From Halosimplex aquaticum (lineage in GTDB: Archaea; Halobacteriota; Halobacteria; Halobacteriales; Haloarculaceae), in NCBI RefSeq assembly GCF_028747785.1, contig NZ_CP118158.1:2418001-2482000 (forward strand): DNA of 64,000 nt, written 5' to 3'. Positions 54,393 through 64,000 of this stretch are shown in pieces. Each line of letters opens with the position of its first letter. Within the stretch, counting starts at the first letter, position 1. Made by a program: the position numbers and the translations under genes. The notes below the pieces were generated by a model that was not told where the DNA came from, made no database searches, and worked only from the letters and a program-made list of their open reading frames with translations.

Positions 54393-54538
54393 TGCCCCTA
54401 TTCGGGCAACGATCGGTATTAAGTTGGTGTTAGGACCGCCGCTCGTCGCCGAAGCGCGGCTATAGAACTGCCCCAGTGTGCGAAACGCTACGCTGGAATC
54501 CGCTGCCGGGCACGTCCGCGGAGACCCGAGACGGGGCC

Positions 54539-54823
54539 TTACTCGCCTGCGGACTCGACTCGGCCGGCGTACTTCTCCAGTTCGTCCGCGAGTTCGCGGG
54601 CCTGGTCGGCCGAGAGTTCGACCTTGTCGGCGTGAGCCTGCACCTCGTCCAGGTCCGTGTTGTCCATCTCCACCTGGAGTTCCACGTGGTTCGGGTCGTC
54701 GCGGCTGTCCGTCGTGACGTTCAGCACCGTCAGCGCCTCCTCCTCGAAGCCGTGCCCCTCGACGACGCCGTCGAGCAGGTCGAAGGTTGTGTAGGCGTTG
54801 ACCTTGAGAATGCGGTCGACCAT
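54539..54823 (-). CDS. Small acidic protein, DUF6360-like
   Basis: A 94-residue protein. MVDRILKVNAYTTFDLLDGVV, VLNVTTDSRDDPNHVELQVE and a helical end LSADQARELADELEKYAG fit a small haloarchaeal family, probably DUF6360. It lies downstream of the nitrite/sulfite reductase on the same strand and may be its operon partner. Function unknown. Confidence 0.65.
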   Translation of the reverse strand: MVDRILKVNAYTTFDLLDGVVEGHGFEEEALTVLNVTTDSRDDPNHVELQVEMDNTDLDEVQAHADKVELSADQARELADELEKYAGRVESAGE

Positions 54824-54938
54824 ACCGGCAGTCGGCGGCGCAGCTACTTAAACGGCCGTCGACTGGCAAAAGCCACCGCGCGGAACTGCGACGTGGCGAA
54901 GGTCGGTCCGACACCAGTCGAACTACGAGTCGCTGCCC

Positions 54939-56714
54939 TCAGTCGTCGGCGGGGGCGAGCGAGTTGCCCTCGGCGTCGGTCGGGGCCGGCGAGTCCGCCA
55001 TGTCGTCTTCGTCGGCGTAGGGGTACCACGTCATCTTCGTGTTGTGCATGTACGGGTCCTCGTAGCTGGTCTCCTCCGCCTCCGCGAGGTCCTGAAGCGT
55101 GTCCTCGTCGCGCTCGGCGACGAACTCGCGGAAGGTCTGGCCCTCCTCGCGCTCGTCCTCGAAGGTGGCGAGCAGGTTCCGGATGTAGCCCGGCACCTCG
55201 TCGGCGGGGACGCGCATCTCGACCCAGTCGGCGAAGTGGGGGTTCTCCCCGAGGCCGCCGCCGAGGCCGATGTCGAGCGCCTCGACCGGCTCGCCGTCCT
55301 TGCGGGTCTTCATCCCGCGCAGGGAGATGTCGGCGATCTGCGGCTGGGCGCAGGAGGCGGTACAGCCCGAGAGGTGGATGTGGAAGTCCTCGACGCCCTC
55401 GGGGAGCTCGACGTTGTCCTTGAGCCAGCGGGCGTAGCGGACCTGGCGGTTCTTCGTCTCGACGATGGAGAGCGAGCAGAACTCCGTCCCGGTGCAGGCG
55501 ATAGAGCCGCGCATGAACGGGTGGGGGTCCGGCGAGTAGGTCTCCAGCAGCGGCTCGTCGAGGAACTCGTCGAGTCGGTCGCTGTCGACGTCCGTGACGA
55601 TGATGTTCTGGCGCTGGGTGAGGCGGACCTCACCGGAGCCGTACTCGTCGGCGAGTTCGGCGAGTTCGTACACGTCGTCGACGCCCATGCGGCCGACGAG
55701 GACGTCGAGGCCGACGTAGTAGTTGCCGTCGGGCTGCTCGTGGACGCCCACGTGGTCGCCGTGTTCCTCGCCGCCGGCGTTGTACGTGTAACTCTCGCGC
55801 ATGTTCTCGCCCGCGGTCTTCAGTTCGAAGTCGACGAACTCCTCCTGGAGCACGTCGCGCATCTTCTCGGTCCCCCACTCGTCGACGAGGAACTTGATGC
55901 GGGCGTTGAAGCGGTCCTCGCGGTCGCCGTACTCGCGGAAGAGCGCCGACATGCCGTGGCCGATGTCCGCGGCCTGCTCCGGCGGCACCCAGACGTCGAT
56001 AGAGCGCGAGAAGCGCGGTTCCTTGCGGGAGAGCCCGCCGCCGACGCGGATGTTGAAGCCGAGTTTCTCCTCGCCGTCGACTTCCTTCGTGGCCGGCTCG
56101 AACGCCAGGTCGTTGATGTCGCCCTGGCCACAGCCCTGGTCACAGCCGGTGACGGCGACTTTCCACTTGCGCGGGAGGTTGGAGTAGTCGTCGTTGCCCT
56201 TGAACGTCTCGTGGAGCTCCTCGGCGACCGGCCAGGCGTCGATGTGTTCGTGCTTGTCCTTGCCGGCGACGGGACAGCCGACGATGTTGCGCCACGAGTC
56301 GCCGCAGGCCTGCTGGGTCCCCAGATCGTTCGCTTCGAGCTTCTCGAAGATCTCCGGGATGTCCTCCAGTTTGATCCAGTGCAGCTGGATGGACTGGCGG
56401 GTCGTCCAGTCGCAGTAGGCGCCGCCGAACTCCGGGTTGTCGACCGGGCCGCGGGCGTACTCGTCGGCGATCTCCGCGACGACCTCCAGCTGTCCCGGTT
56501 CGAGGACGCCGTTGGGCGTCCCGATGCGCATCATGAAGTAGGACTCCTGGCCCTTCCGCTGGTGGTACAGCCCCCACCACTTGAACCGCTCGAACCAGGC
56601 GTCGTGTTCGTCCTCCGGGATGGCGTCCCAGCCCTCCTCGGCGAACTCCATGAGGTGTTCGCGTATCTCGTTACCGTAGACCTCGCTCTTCCAGTTCTCG
56701 ACTTTCGTCGGCAT
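54939..56714 (-). CDS. Ferredoxin-dependent nitrite/sulfite reductase
   Basis: A 591-residue siroheme and [4Fe-4S] reductase. The Cys set is Cys407 and Cys413 (CTGTEFC) and Cys451 and Cys455 (GCTASCAQ). Two ferrodoxin-like halves each begin with a nitrite/sulfite reductase repeat (MMRIGTPNGVLEPGQL, YYVGLDVLVGRMG). The start MPTKVEN is preferred as the TATA-like GTATAAG lies about 30 nt before it, which makes the earlier in-frame starts unlikely. Nitrate-assimilation genes are not in the window, so nitrite and sulfite cannot be separated. Confidence 0.82.
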   Translation of the reverse strand: MPTKVENWKSEVYGNEIREHLMEFAEEGWDAIPEDEHDAWFERFKWWGLYHQRKGQESYFMMRIGTPNGVLEPGQLEVVAEIADEYARGPVDNPEFGGAYCDWTTRQSIQLHWIKLEDIPEIFEKLEANDLGTQQACGDSWRNIVGCPVAGKDKHEHIDAWPVAEELHETFKGNDDYSNLPRKWKVAVTGCDQGCGQGDINDLAFEPATKEVDGEEKLGFNIRVGGGLSRKEPRFSRSIDVWVPPEQAADIGHGMSALFREYGDREDRFNARIKFLVDEWGTEKMRDVLQEEFVDFELKTAGENMRESYTYNAGGEEHGDHVGVHEQPDGNYYVGLDVLVGRMGVDDVYELAELADEYGSGEVRLTQRQNIIVTDVDSDRLDEFLDEPLLETYSPDPHPFMRGSIACTGTEFCSLSIVETKNRQVRYARWLKDNVELPEGVEDFHIHLSGCTASCAQPQIADISLRGMKTRKDGEPVEALDIGLGGGLGENPHFADWVEMRVPADEVPGYIRNLLATFEDEREEGQTFREFVAERDEDTLQDLAEAEETSYEDPYMHNTKMTWYPYADEDDMADSPAPTDAEGNSLAPADD

Positions 56715-56804
56715 TCGTGTCTGCCCAGAAGCCATCCGCACTTATACGAACACGCATTTCGACAAGCGGCCCCACCTCTCGCGAAAACCGGACCTTGTTG
56801 CCGG

Positions 56805-57143
56805 TTATTCCGGGCGAGAGAGGCGGTGGCGTCTGTCCGGAACGCGGACGCCCTGGGGGTCGACGGGCGAGAATTCACCGGTCTCGGGGTCGATGACGCG
56901 CCCCACCGTGACCCAGTCGGTGACGCCTTCGGTCCCGCACGTGATACAGCGGCCGGCGACCCTGGCCTGGATCTCGGGGTGGTCGACGCCCACCTCGGCG
57001 AAGCCCTCGACGAGGAAGTCGGCCGTCTCGCAGTCACAGACGTTCTGGCGGGCGAGCGGCCACAGGTCGCTGACGCTGATCCGGCGCTCGTCGTTGACGC
57101 TGATCCAGGCGCCGTCGTCGAGCTGGTGAACGTCGGTTGTCAC
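56805..57143 (-). CDS. Hypothetical protein with Cys pairs
   Basis: A 112-residue protein with CDCE near 36-39 and CITC near 69-72, which may bind zinc or iron. It is next upstream of the nitrite/sulfite reductase, in the same orientation. I do not recognise the family. Confidence 0.6.
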   Translation of the reverse strand: MTTDVHQLDDGAWISVNDERRISVSDLWPLARQNVCDCETADFLVEGFAEVGVDHPEIQARVAGRCITCGTEGVTDWVTVGRVIDPETGEFSPVDPQGVRVPDRRHRLSRPE

Positions 57144-57340
57144 TGACCAGAGTTACGTCCCCGATCACCCAGAGGCTGTCGGCCTGCACAACACTCGCCG
57201 GCGATTCCGCCGCCGTCACCGCCGCAGACGGGCGTCCGAGATAGGTGAAGAGATTGCCGGTACACCGAAGCCCGGGTAGCAATTACGGGAGCGCGCGGGG
57301 TTAAGGGGGAACGGGCTATAGGGAGGGACACGAAGCACAG

Positions 57341-57478
57341 ATGACGCAGGCAACCGACACGCACGACGACGAAGCGCCCGAGCCGGACACCAGCCACCTC
57401 GACGACGTCGACGACGGTTGTGGCTGCGCCGAGGTGTGGGAGCATCTCTCCGAGGAACGCGCGGAAGCCGACGACTGA
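57341..57478 (+). CDS. 45-residue acidic protein with Cys-Gly-Cys
   Basis: The frame reads MTQATDTHDDEAPEPDTSHL, then DDVDDGCGCAEVWEHLSEER and AEADD before TGA. The CxC and the following Trp-Glu-His are typical of very small haloarchaeal zinc-binding proteins. GGGCTATAGG about 25 nt upstream gives a promoter. It is divergent from the Cys-pair protein at 57143. Confidence 0.6.
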   Translation: MTQATDTHDDEAPEPDTSHLDDVDDGCGCAEVWEHLSEERAEADD

Positions 57479-57584
57479 GGGCGCAGTAGCCCCGTTCCCG
57501 CGCGGCAGCGCCCGCCGCGCGGCCGTGCGTCCCCCGTGCCAGCAGACGGGACCCTTTTGACACACCATTCCGAAGGAGCGAGTG

Positions 57585-58256
57585 ATGAGCGACGAGGGAC
57601 CAGGAGAACCGCCGACGGACCGCGAGTCGCCGGTCGGCGCGCCGGTCATCCGCGGCGACCCGAGCGTCACCGGCCAGCGGCCCGAAGAGGCCGTCGAGTT
57701 CGACCCCGACGACCCGGAGAGCCTCGAGACCGCCGCACAGACCGTCCGGCAGTTCGCCAGCGACGCCGCCGGCGAGGCCGACACCGTCTTCATGCTCCGC
57801 GGCGCCGCGGCCTGCGCCGCCCTCGTCCGCGGGGAAGGCTCCTACAAGGCCGCCGCCGAGCGCGCCGGCGGCGAGGCCACCGTCGCGTTCATCCGCAAGT
57901 GGTCCCGCGTCCACGACCTGCCCCGCTCGATCCGCAAGCACGTCGCGATGGGTGAGATCGCCCCTACCGCCGCCAAGCACATCGCCCGCGTCGCCGGCCC
58001 CGCCCGCCTCCAGCTCGCGTGGGCCGTCCTCGACCACGACATGACCGTCCGCCAGGTCCGCTCGGTCGCCAGTGACGTCAACGACGGCGTCCCCGTCGAA
58101 CGGGCGCTCGCCGCCGAAGGGATCACCCTCGGCGAGCTGACGATGGAACTCCCGCCGGAGATCTACCGGGAACTCCGCCGACGCGCCGCGCTGGAGGACG
58201 TCGAGCCCGACGACATCGTCGCGACGGCGCTCGAACGACGTTTCGAGCGCGGGTGA
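57585..58256 (+). CDS. DUF7119-like protein with ParB-type HTH
   Basis: A 223-residue soluble protein. After a disordered N-terminus, residues about 80-165 read like the ParB/Spo0J HTH (SYKAAAERAGGEATVAFIRK, GEIAPTAAKHIARV, MTVRQVRSVASDVNDG). The C-terminal 50 residues contain a ribbon-helix-helix-like stretch (LTMELPPEIYRELRRRA). GGAG lies about 9 nt before the ATG at 57585, so a Shine-Dalgarno decides against the adjacent GTG. Confidence 0.7.
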   Translation: MSDEGPGEPPTDRESPVGAPVIRGDPSVTGQRPEEAVEFDPDDPESLETAAQTVRQFASDAAGEADTVFMLRGAAACAALVRGEGSYKAAAERAGGEATVAFIRKWSRVHDLPRSIRKHVAMGEIAPTAAKHIARVAGPARLQLAWAVLDHDMTVRQVRSVASDVNDGVPVERALAAEGITLGELTMELPPEIYRELRRRAALEDVEPDDIVATALERRFERG

Positions 58257-58296
58257 TCGTAAGTACTTAATCGAGAACTCCCGGACAAGCTAATGC

Positions 58297-58370
58297 GGGC
58301 CGGTAGCTCAGTTAGGCAGAGCGTCTGGCTTTTAACCAGATGGTCGGGGGTTCAACTCCCTCCCGGCCCG
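58297..58370 (+). tRNA. tRNA-Lys (anticodon TTT)
   Basis: Acceptor GGGCCGG/CCGGCCC, anticodon stem TCTGG/CCAGA around loop CTTTTAA giving anticodon TTT, T-arm GGGGG-TTCAACT-CCCTC-type pairing, discriminator G. No encoded CCA. The last 23 nt are repeated 114 nt downstream. Confidence 0.95.
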
Positions 58371-58693
58371 TGCAATGAACCGCCGAGTGCTAATGAGGCG
58401 GTGAATGAACCGGCAGGAAGGGGTCGAACCACGCGAGACGAGCCAAGCGAGTCTCGCTCTCGGGTTCAACTCCCTCCCGGTCCGTATACTGAACCCGTGA
58501 GCGGCGCGAGCGGGTGAACACGACCATCCCCCTACCGCTCGATCGTTGCGAACGAACTTCACGACGACGTGCAACCGACACCATCGCTCATGTGAATGTG
58601 CTTCTTAACCGTTAAACCGCCTTAATCCAGTGAAATCCGGTCTCACGAACGCCCTCCTATAATCTGTCCAAGCGCGTCGAATCGAATGCAATC
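58371..58693. other. Region after tRNA-Lys with duplicated tRNA end
   Basis: No gene in 323 nt. It contains the second copy of the tRNA-Lys 3' end, an inverted repeat GCGAGAC/GTCTCGC (58413-58457 area) and, close to 58660, a CTATAATC box for the next gene. Confidence 0.55.
58462..58484 (+). repeat. Second copy of tRNA-Lys 3' end (attachment-like)
   Basis: GGGTTCAACTCCCTCCCGGtCCG repeats 58348-58370 with one mismatch, and weaker similarity continues for about 13 bases beyond the tRNA. Such copies are usual at the far end of elements integrated in tRNA genes, yet here only about 90 bp separate the copies. Confidence 0.7.
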
Positions 58694-59299
58694 ATGAATC
58701 TCGATAGCGACACCGTTCAGCGCGCCGTCGGACCGGAGGCAGTGGAATCGGCCAGCAAAGTCCTCCTCGGTACGGGCGCACTCGTCTTCGTCCTCCTGCT
58801 CGCGTCCCTGCTGCCCGGGCTGGACCGCTTACTCCCGGAGACGCGCGTGACACTGGCCGCTGTCATCGGCGCGCTGGCGACACTGGCAGTCGTCGGCCTC
58901 CTGCTGTATCTGGCGTCCGGGCTGGCCGCGCTGACGCGACTGGCGCTCGACGGGCCGGCTGCTATCGTCGAACACGTCGCGTCGGCCGTCCACTGGCTGG
59001 TCGTCCTCGCGGCGGTCCTCGTCGCCCACGCGGGGCTGGCGCCGGCGGTGACGCCGCTGCTCGACGGCGCCCGCGGGACCTACGACGTGGCCTTCCTGCT
59101 GCTCGCGCTCGCTCCGCTGGTGATCGTCGCGGCACGCCTCTCCGTCGCCGTCGACCCGCTCGCCGAGCTGGTCGCCGACAGCGTCGCCGGCGATTCGGAG
59201 CGCGCCGAGGCGTCCGAGTCGAACCGGGCCACTGGAGAGACCGCTTCGAGCGCGGACGCACCGGACTGGACGCCCGACGGAGACCGGCAGTCGGACTGA
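58694..59299 (+). CDS. Four-helix membrane protein
   Basis: A 201-residue protein with helices near 22-42, 52-75, 90-112 and 130-148, and a 50-residue acidic tail. No family recognised; it resembles several haloarchaeal proteins of unknown role. The ATG is preceded by AATGCAATC and an upstream CTATAATC box. Confidence 0.6.
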   Translation: MNLDSDTVQRAVGPEAVESASKVLLGTGALVFVLLLASLLPGLDRLLPETRVTLAAVIGALATLAVVGLLLYLASGLAALTRLALDGPAAIVEHVASAVHWLVVLAAVLVAHAGLAPAVTPLLDGARGTYDVAFLLLALAPLVIVAARLSVAVDPLAELVADSVAGDSERAEASESNRATGETASSADAPDWTPDGDRQSD

Positions 59300-59350
59300 C
59301 GGGAACTTCGAACCACGAAGTTTACCACGATGAGTCGCGAGGTGACGAGT

Positions 59351-59557
59351 ATGAACGTCACGAACCGCTTCTCGGATCGGCTTGAGCCGGTCGGCATCGC
59401 CGTCGGCGTCCTGCTGGTGCTCGTCGCCCTCGGAACGCTCGCGGGCGCCCCGTGGACGACCAAAGGCGACATGCTCGCCTCTGCGATTCAGGTGTTCGGC
59501 GCCGTCGCGACCGCCGGTATCGGCGCGCTGCTGATCTGGCTCAGCCGGACCGACTGA
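59351..59557 (+). CDS. Small two-helix membrane protein
   Basis: A 68-residue protein with helices LEPVGIAVGVLLVLVALGTL and ASAIQVFGAVATAGIGALLI. An in-frame ATG at 59330 is possible, but an AAGTTTACC box ending near 59320 favours the later ATG at 59351. It follows the four-helix gene on the same strand. Function unknown. Confidence 0.6.
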   Translation: MNVTNRFSDRLEPVGIAVGVLLVLVALGTLAGAPWTTKGDMLASAIQVFGAVATAGIGALLIWLSRTD

Positions 59558-59675
59558 ACGTCACCGCATTTTCTCACCGCCAGGTTCCGTAGCGGAAGTC
59601 TCCGCCACGAGTCACGTCGCTACGATTCCGGGAAAACAGAGAGAAAGCGACCGCAGTCGTTCGTGCGCTCCGGGA

Positions 59676-60734
59676 TTAGCCCCGGACGGGCAGGTACGCG
59701 GTCGCGAGCAGCAGGATGGCCGCGAGCAGGCTGAGTTCCGCGATGCCCCAGAGACCGATGATGCGGTCGTTGTACGACTCGATCTCGTTTTCTTCCGCTC
59801 GGTACTCGTCGTACCGCTCGTCGGTCTGTTCGAGCAGGACCGACGAGTTGTCCTGGAAGTGCGCGAAGTACTGCTCGCCGCCGACGGTGAAGTTCTCGCC
59901 CTCGGAGAAGCTGATGGTGTTAGTCTGCTCACCCGGACGCGTCAGTTCGACGCTCTCGTTGGTCACCGCGTCGACGGTGGTCTCGTTGCCCTGGTAGACG
60001 AGCGTCTCGCCTTCCGCGATGGTGTGGCGCTCTACCGGCGGGAAGTACTCGTCCACCGGGACGTTGGTGTCGTTCGCCCGGTAGGTGACCTTCTCGACGC
60101 CGTTCTGGGTGATCGTCTGGTTGTACAGCGCCGGGTCCTCCTGAACCATCGCCCCGATGTCACGCTGCTCGACGAAGACCGCCTGGGTCGGATCCGTCGC
60201 GTTCTCGGTCTGGACGATGAGCTGGTAGGGACCGCCCCAGACGATCGTCGCGGCGTTCGAGGTGACGCTCGTCACCGTCGCCTCGTTGCCCTGGTAGTTC
60301 ACCGTGTCGCCGACGGCGTAGGTCTCGTTGACCGACGCGTCGCCCGTCTGCGTGAGAGTGAACGCACCAGCGCTCTCGTTGATACTGACCTGATACTCGC
60401 TGCCGTTGTACTGGACCGTCGACCCGGCCTCGAAGGTCTGCTCCTGACGGGCGGACTGGTCCTCCCAGCGCACGTCCGTCACGGGCACCTCGGAGCCGTT
60501 GTCGATGGTCGTCGAGATGACTGCGGACTCGTTGACCCACGAGAGCTCGCCGCTCCCCGTGTCCGCCGAGGCGACGGTGAACTGCCGGTCGTTGAGCGTC
60601 ACCGTGTCGCCCGCGGTGTACGCATCGCCCTCCATCGTGATGGTCGGCTCTTCCGCCGTCTGGATCAGGCCGTACGCACCGGCCCCAATGACGAGGAAGA
60701 ACACGAAATATATCGCCGCGGCGCGTCGTTGCAT
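59676..60734 (-). CDS. Membrane-anchored protein with five internal repeats
   Basis: A 352-residue protein with one N-terminal helix (about 6-24), a large outside region and one C-terminal helix (about 325-347). Five related beta motifs are readable: GDTVTLNDRQFTVAS, GSTVQYNGSEYQVS, GDTVNYQGNEATVTSV, GETLVYQGNETTVDAV and GENFTVGGEQYFAHF. At least ten N-glycosylation sequons occur. I do not know the family. Confidence 0.7.
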   Translation of the reverse strand: MQRRAAAIYFVFFLVIGAGAYGLIQTAEEPTITMEGDAYTAGDTVTLNDRQFTVASADTGSGELSWVNESAVISTTIDNGSEVPVTDVRWEDQSARQEQTFEAGSTVQYNGSEYQVSINESAGAFTLTQTGDASVNETYAVGDTVNYQGNEATVTSVTSNAATIVWGGPYQLIVQTENATDPTQAVFVEQRDIGAMVQEDPALYNQTITQNGVEKVTYRANDTNVPVDEYFPPVERHTIAEGETLVYQGNETTVDAVTNESVELTRPGEQTNTISFSEGENFTVGGEQYFAHFQDNSSVLLEQTDERYDEYRAEENEIESYNDRIIGLWGIAELSLLAAILLLATAYLPVRG

Positions 60735-60902
60735 ACCCGGGTGGTCGGGCGCCCCCGCGTATAATGATTACCAATTCCGCCGAAACCAGGGGATGGAACC
60801 GCCGCACGAATGTGTTCACGTACCACGGACCGCGGAACACTGACCGTTCTCCAGTGTCGCGCTCGGCAGAACCATCGCTAGTTACGGTCGGAAACCACAG
60901 GA

Positions 60903-60978
60903 AGCCAAGGGCCGGATTTGAACCGGCGGTGGGCGGCTCTGCAGGCCGCTGCGTTCGGCCGGACTCTGCCACCTTGGC
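60903..60978 (-). tRNA. tRNA-Cys (anticodon GCA)
   Basis: Reverse strand: acceptor GCCAAGG/CCTTGGC, anticodon stem GCGGC/GCCGC around loop CTGCAGA giving GCA, T-arm GCCGG-TTCAAAT-CCGGC, discriminator U. It lies downstream of 5S rRNA on the same strand, the known haloarchaeal rRNA operon order. Confidence 0.95.
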
Positions 60979-61085
60979 GCGTTCGACAGTATCCGCCTGC
61001 GTCGCTTAAGCCCATCGGATTCGGGCCCGTTCGACTTCTTGGTTGCGGGAGGGAATCGACACCGTTGGCACTCCGCAAGAAATGA

Positions 61086-61121
61086 CGAAAACCCCCGACC
61101 AGCGATGAGACTGGTCGAGGG
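61086..61121 (-). terminator. Hairpin plus T run after 5S rRNA
   Basis: On the minus strand CCCTCGACCAG and CTGGTCGGGGG form an 11-bp stem with a small loop, followed by TTTTCG. It lies between 5S and tRNA-Cys, so it may end part of the transcripts or be a processing signal. A second hairpin (CTGGCC-GGCCAG, 61130-61146) lies nearer to 5S. Confidence 0.55.
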
Positions 61122-61151
61122 TGATGAACCTGGCCGGGATGGCCAGAATGA

Positions 61152-61275
61152 GTGGAGGCGGCGAATCAGGTTTCCCAGAGACTCTCGTACTCCAGTACTC
61201 GCCGAAACGCAGGCGGGCTTAACTTCCGTGTTCGGGATGGGTACGGGTGTAACCCCGCCGCTATGGCCGCCCTAA
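61152..61275 (-). rRNA. rrf: 5S ribosomal RNA
   Basis: On the minus strand it begins TTAGGGCGGCCATAGCGG and contains CCCGTACCCATCCCGAACAC and GGAAGTTAAGCCCGCC, hallmarks of archaeal 5S, with ends that pair (GGCGGC/GCCGCC). The ends are set within a base or two. Confidence 0.93.
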
Positions 61276-61389
61276 CGCCGATCCGCGGAATCGAACCGCG
61301 CGAGGCCTGCGATCGGTCGGTCGGTGAAACCGTGTATACGTGCGATCCAGATTGCGCCTGGACTCGTTCGATCGAGTCACAATGCGGTA

Positions 61390-64000
<2,611 letters not shown>

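Overview
The window is haloarchaeal DNA, very probably chromosomal. Coding regions are GC-rich with strongly acidic predicted proteins. Many genes have a TATA-like box about 25-30 nt before the start codon, so they look leaderless, and the rRNA operon follows the euryarchaeal order 23S-5S-tRNA-Cys. Twin-arginine lipoprotein signals, AglF/AglM/STT3 genes, TrmY, UbaA and several haloarchaea-restricted families agree. A Haloarcula-like relative is my guess; I could not test it.

Layout. 1-4.5 kb: a three-gene MacB/LolCDE-type ABC exporter behind a 21-bp palindrome, and a small frameshifted membrane gene. 4.5-6.1 kb: a secreted protein with a Gly-Asp-Lys repeat tail. 6.5-13.6 kb: a sugar-nucleotide and N-glycosylation group (epimerase, AglF-like, AI-2E-family permease, AglM-like, STT3-like). 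13.6-15.6 kb: two membrane genes, trmY and tRNA-Pro(CGG). 15.6-20.5 kb: an island of lower GC with nine small unknown or HTH genes. 20.5-21.6 kb: a complete DDE-transposase IS that abuts a truncated urtA. 22.8-31.6 kb: nikR, a nickel ECF-type transporter (nikMNQO) and a full urease operon (ureBCAGDEF). 31.6-43.2 kb: mixed housekeeping genes, including a DUF368 protein, an M20 peptidase, an M32 carboxypeptidase, a soluble chemotaxis-type transducer, UbaA and a cobalamin-binding protein. A partial copy of the last gene and a small gene with an in-frame TAG lie beside it. 43.2-46.9 kb: an HTH+MazF/PemK-like pair, and leuS, which as written has two compensating single-base indels. 47-57.5 kb: regulators (DUF7344-type, Bat-type, a PAS histidine kinase), archaetidylserine decarboxylase, a Bcp peroxiredoxin, Hsp20, prephenate dehydratase and a siroheme nitrite/sulfite reductase. 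57.5-60.7 kb: a ParB-HTH-like protein, tRNA-Lys with a duplicated 3' end, and membrane proteins. 60.9-64 kb: tRNA-Cys, 5S and most of 23S rRNA on the minus strand.

How the genes work together. NikR and NikMNQO should control and supply nickel; UreG/D/E/F load it into UreABC. The adjacent urea importer has lost everything downstream of about two thirds of urtA, exactly at the IS end, so this locus keeps urea hydrolysis but has no intact importer. AglF-like and AglM-like enzymes would make UDP-glucuronate-type donors for the STT3-like oligosaccharyltransferase beside them.

I found no CRISPR array, restriction system or integrase. The least explained parts are the 15.6-20.5 kb island, with shared promoter motifs, a strong hairpin and TGTGAC-rich repeats; several duplicated gene 3' ends (leuS, ubaA, the cobalamin-binding gene, tRNA-Lys); and the STT3-like protein that lacks a readable WWDYG motif.
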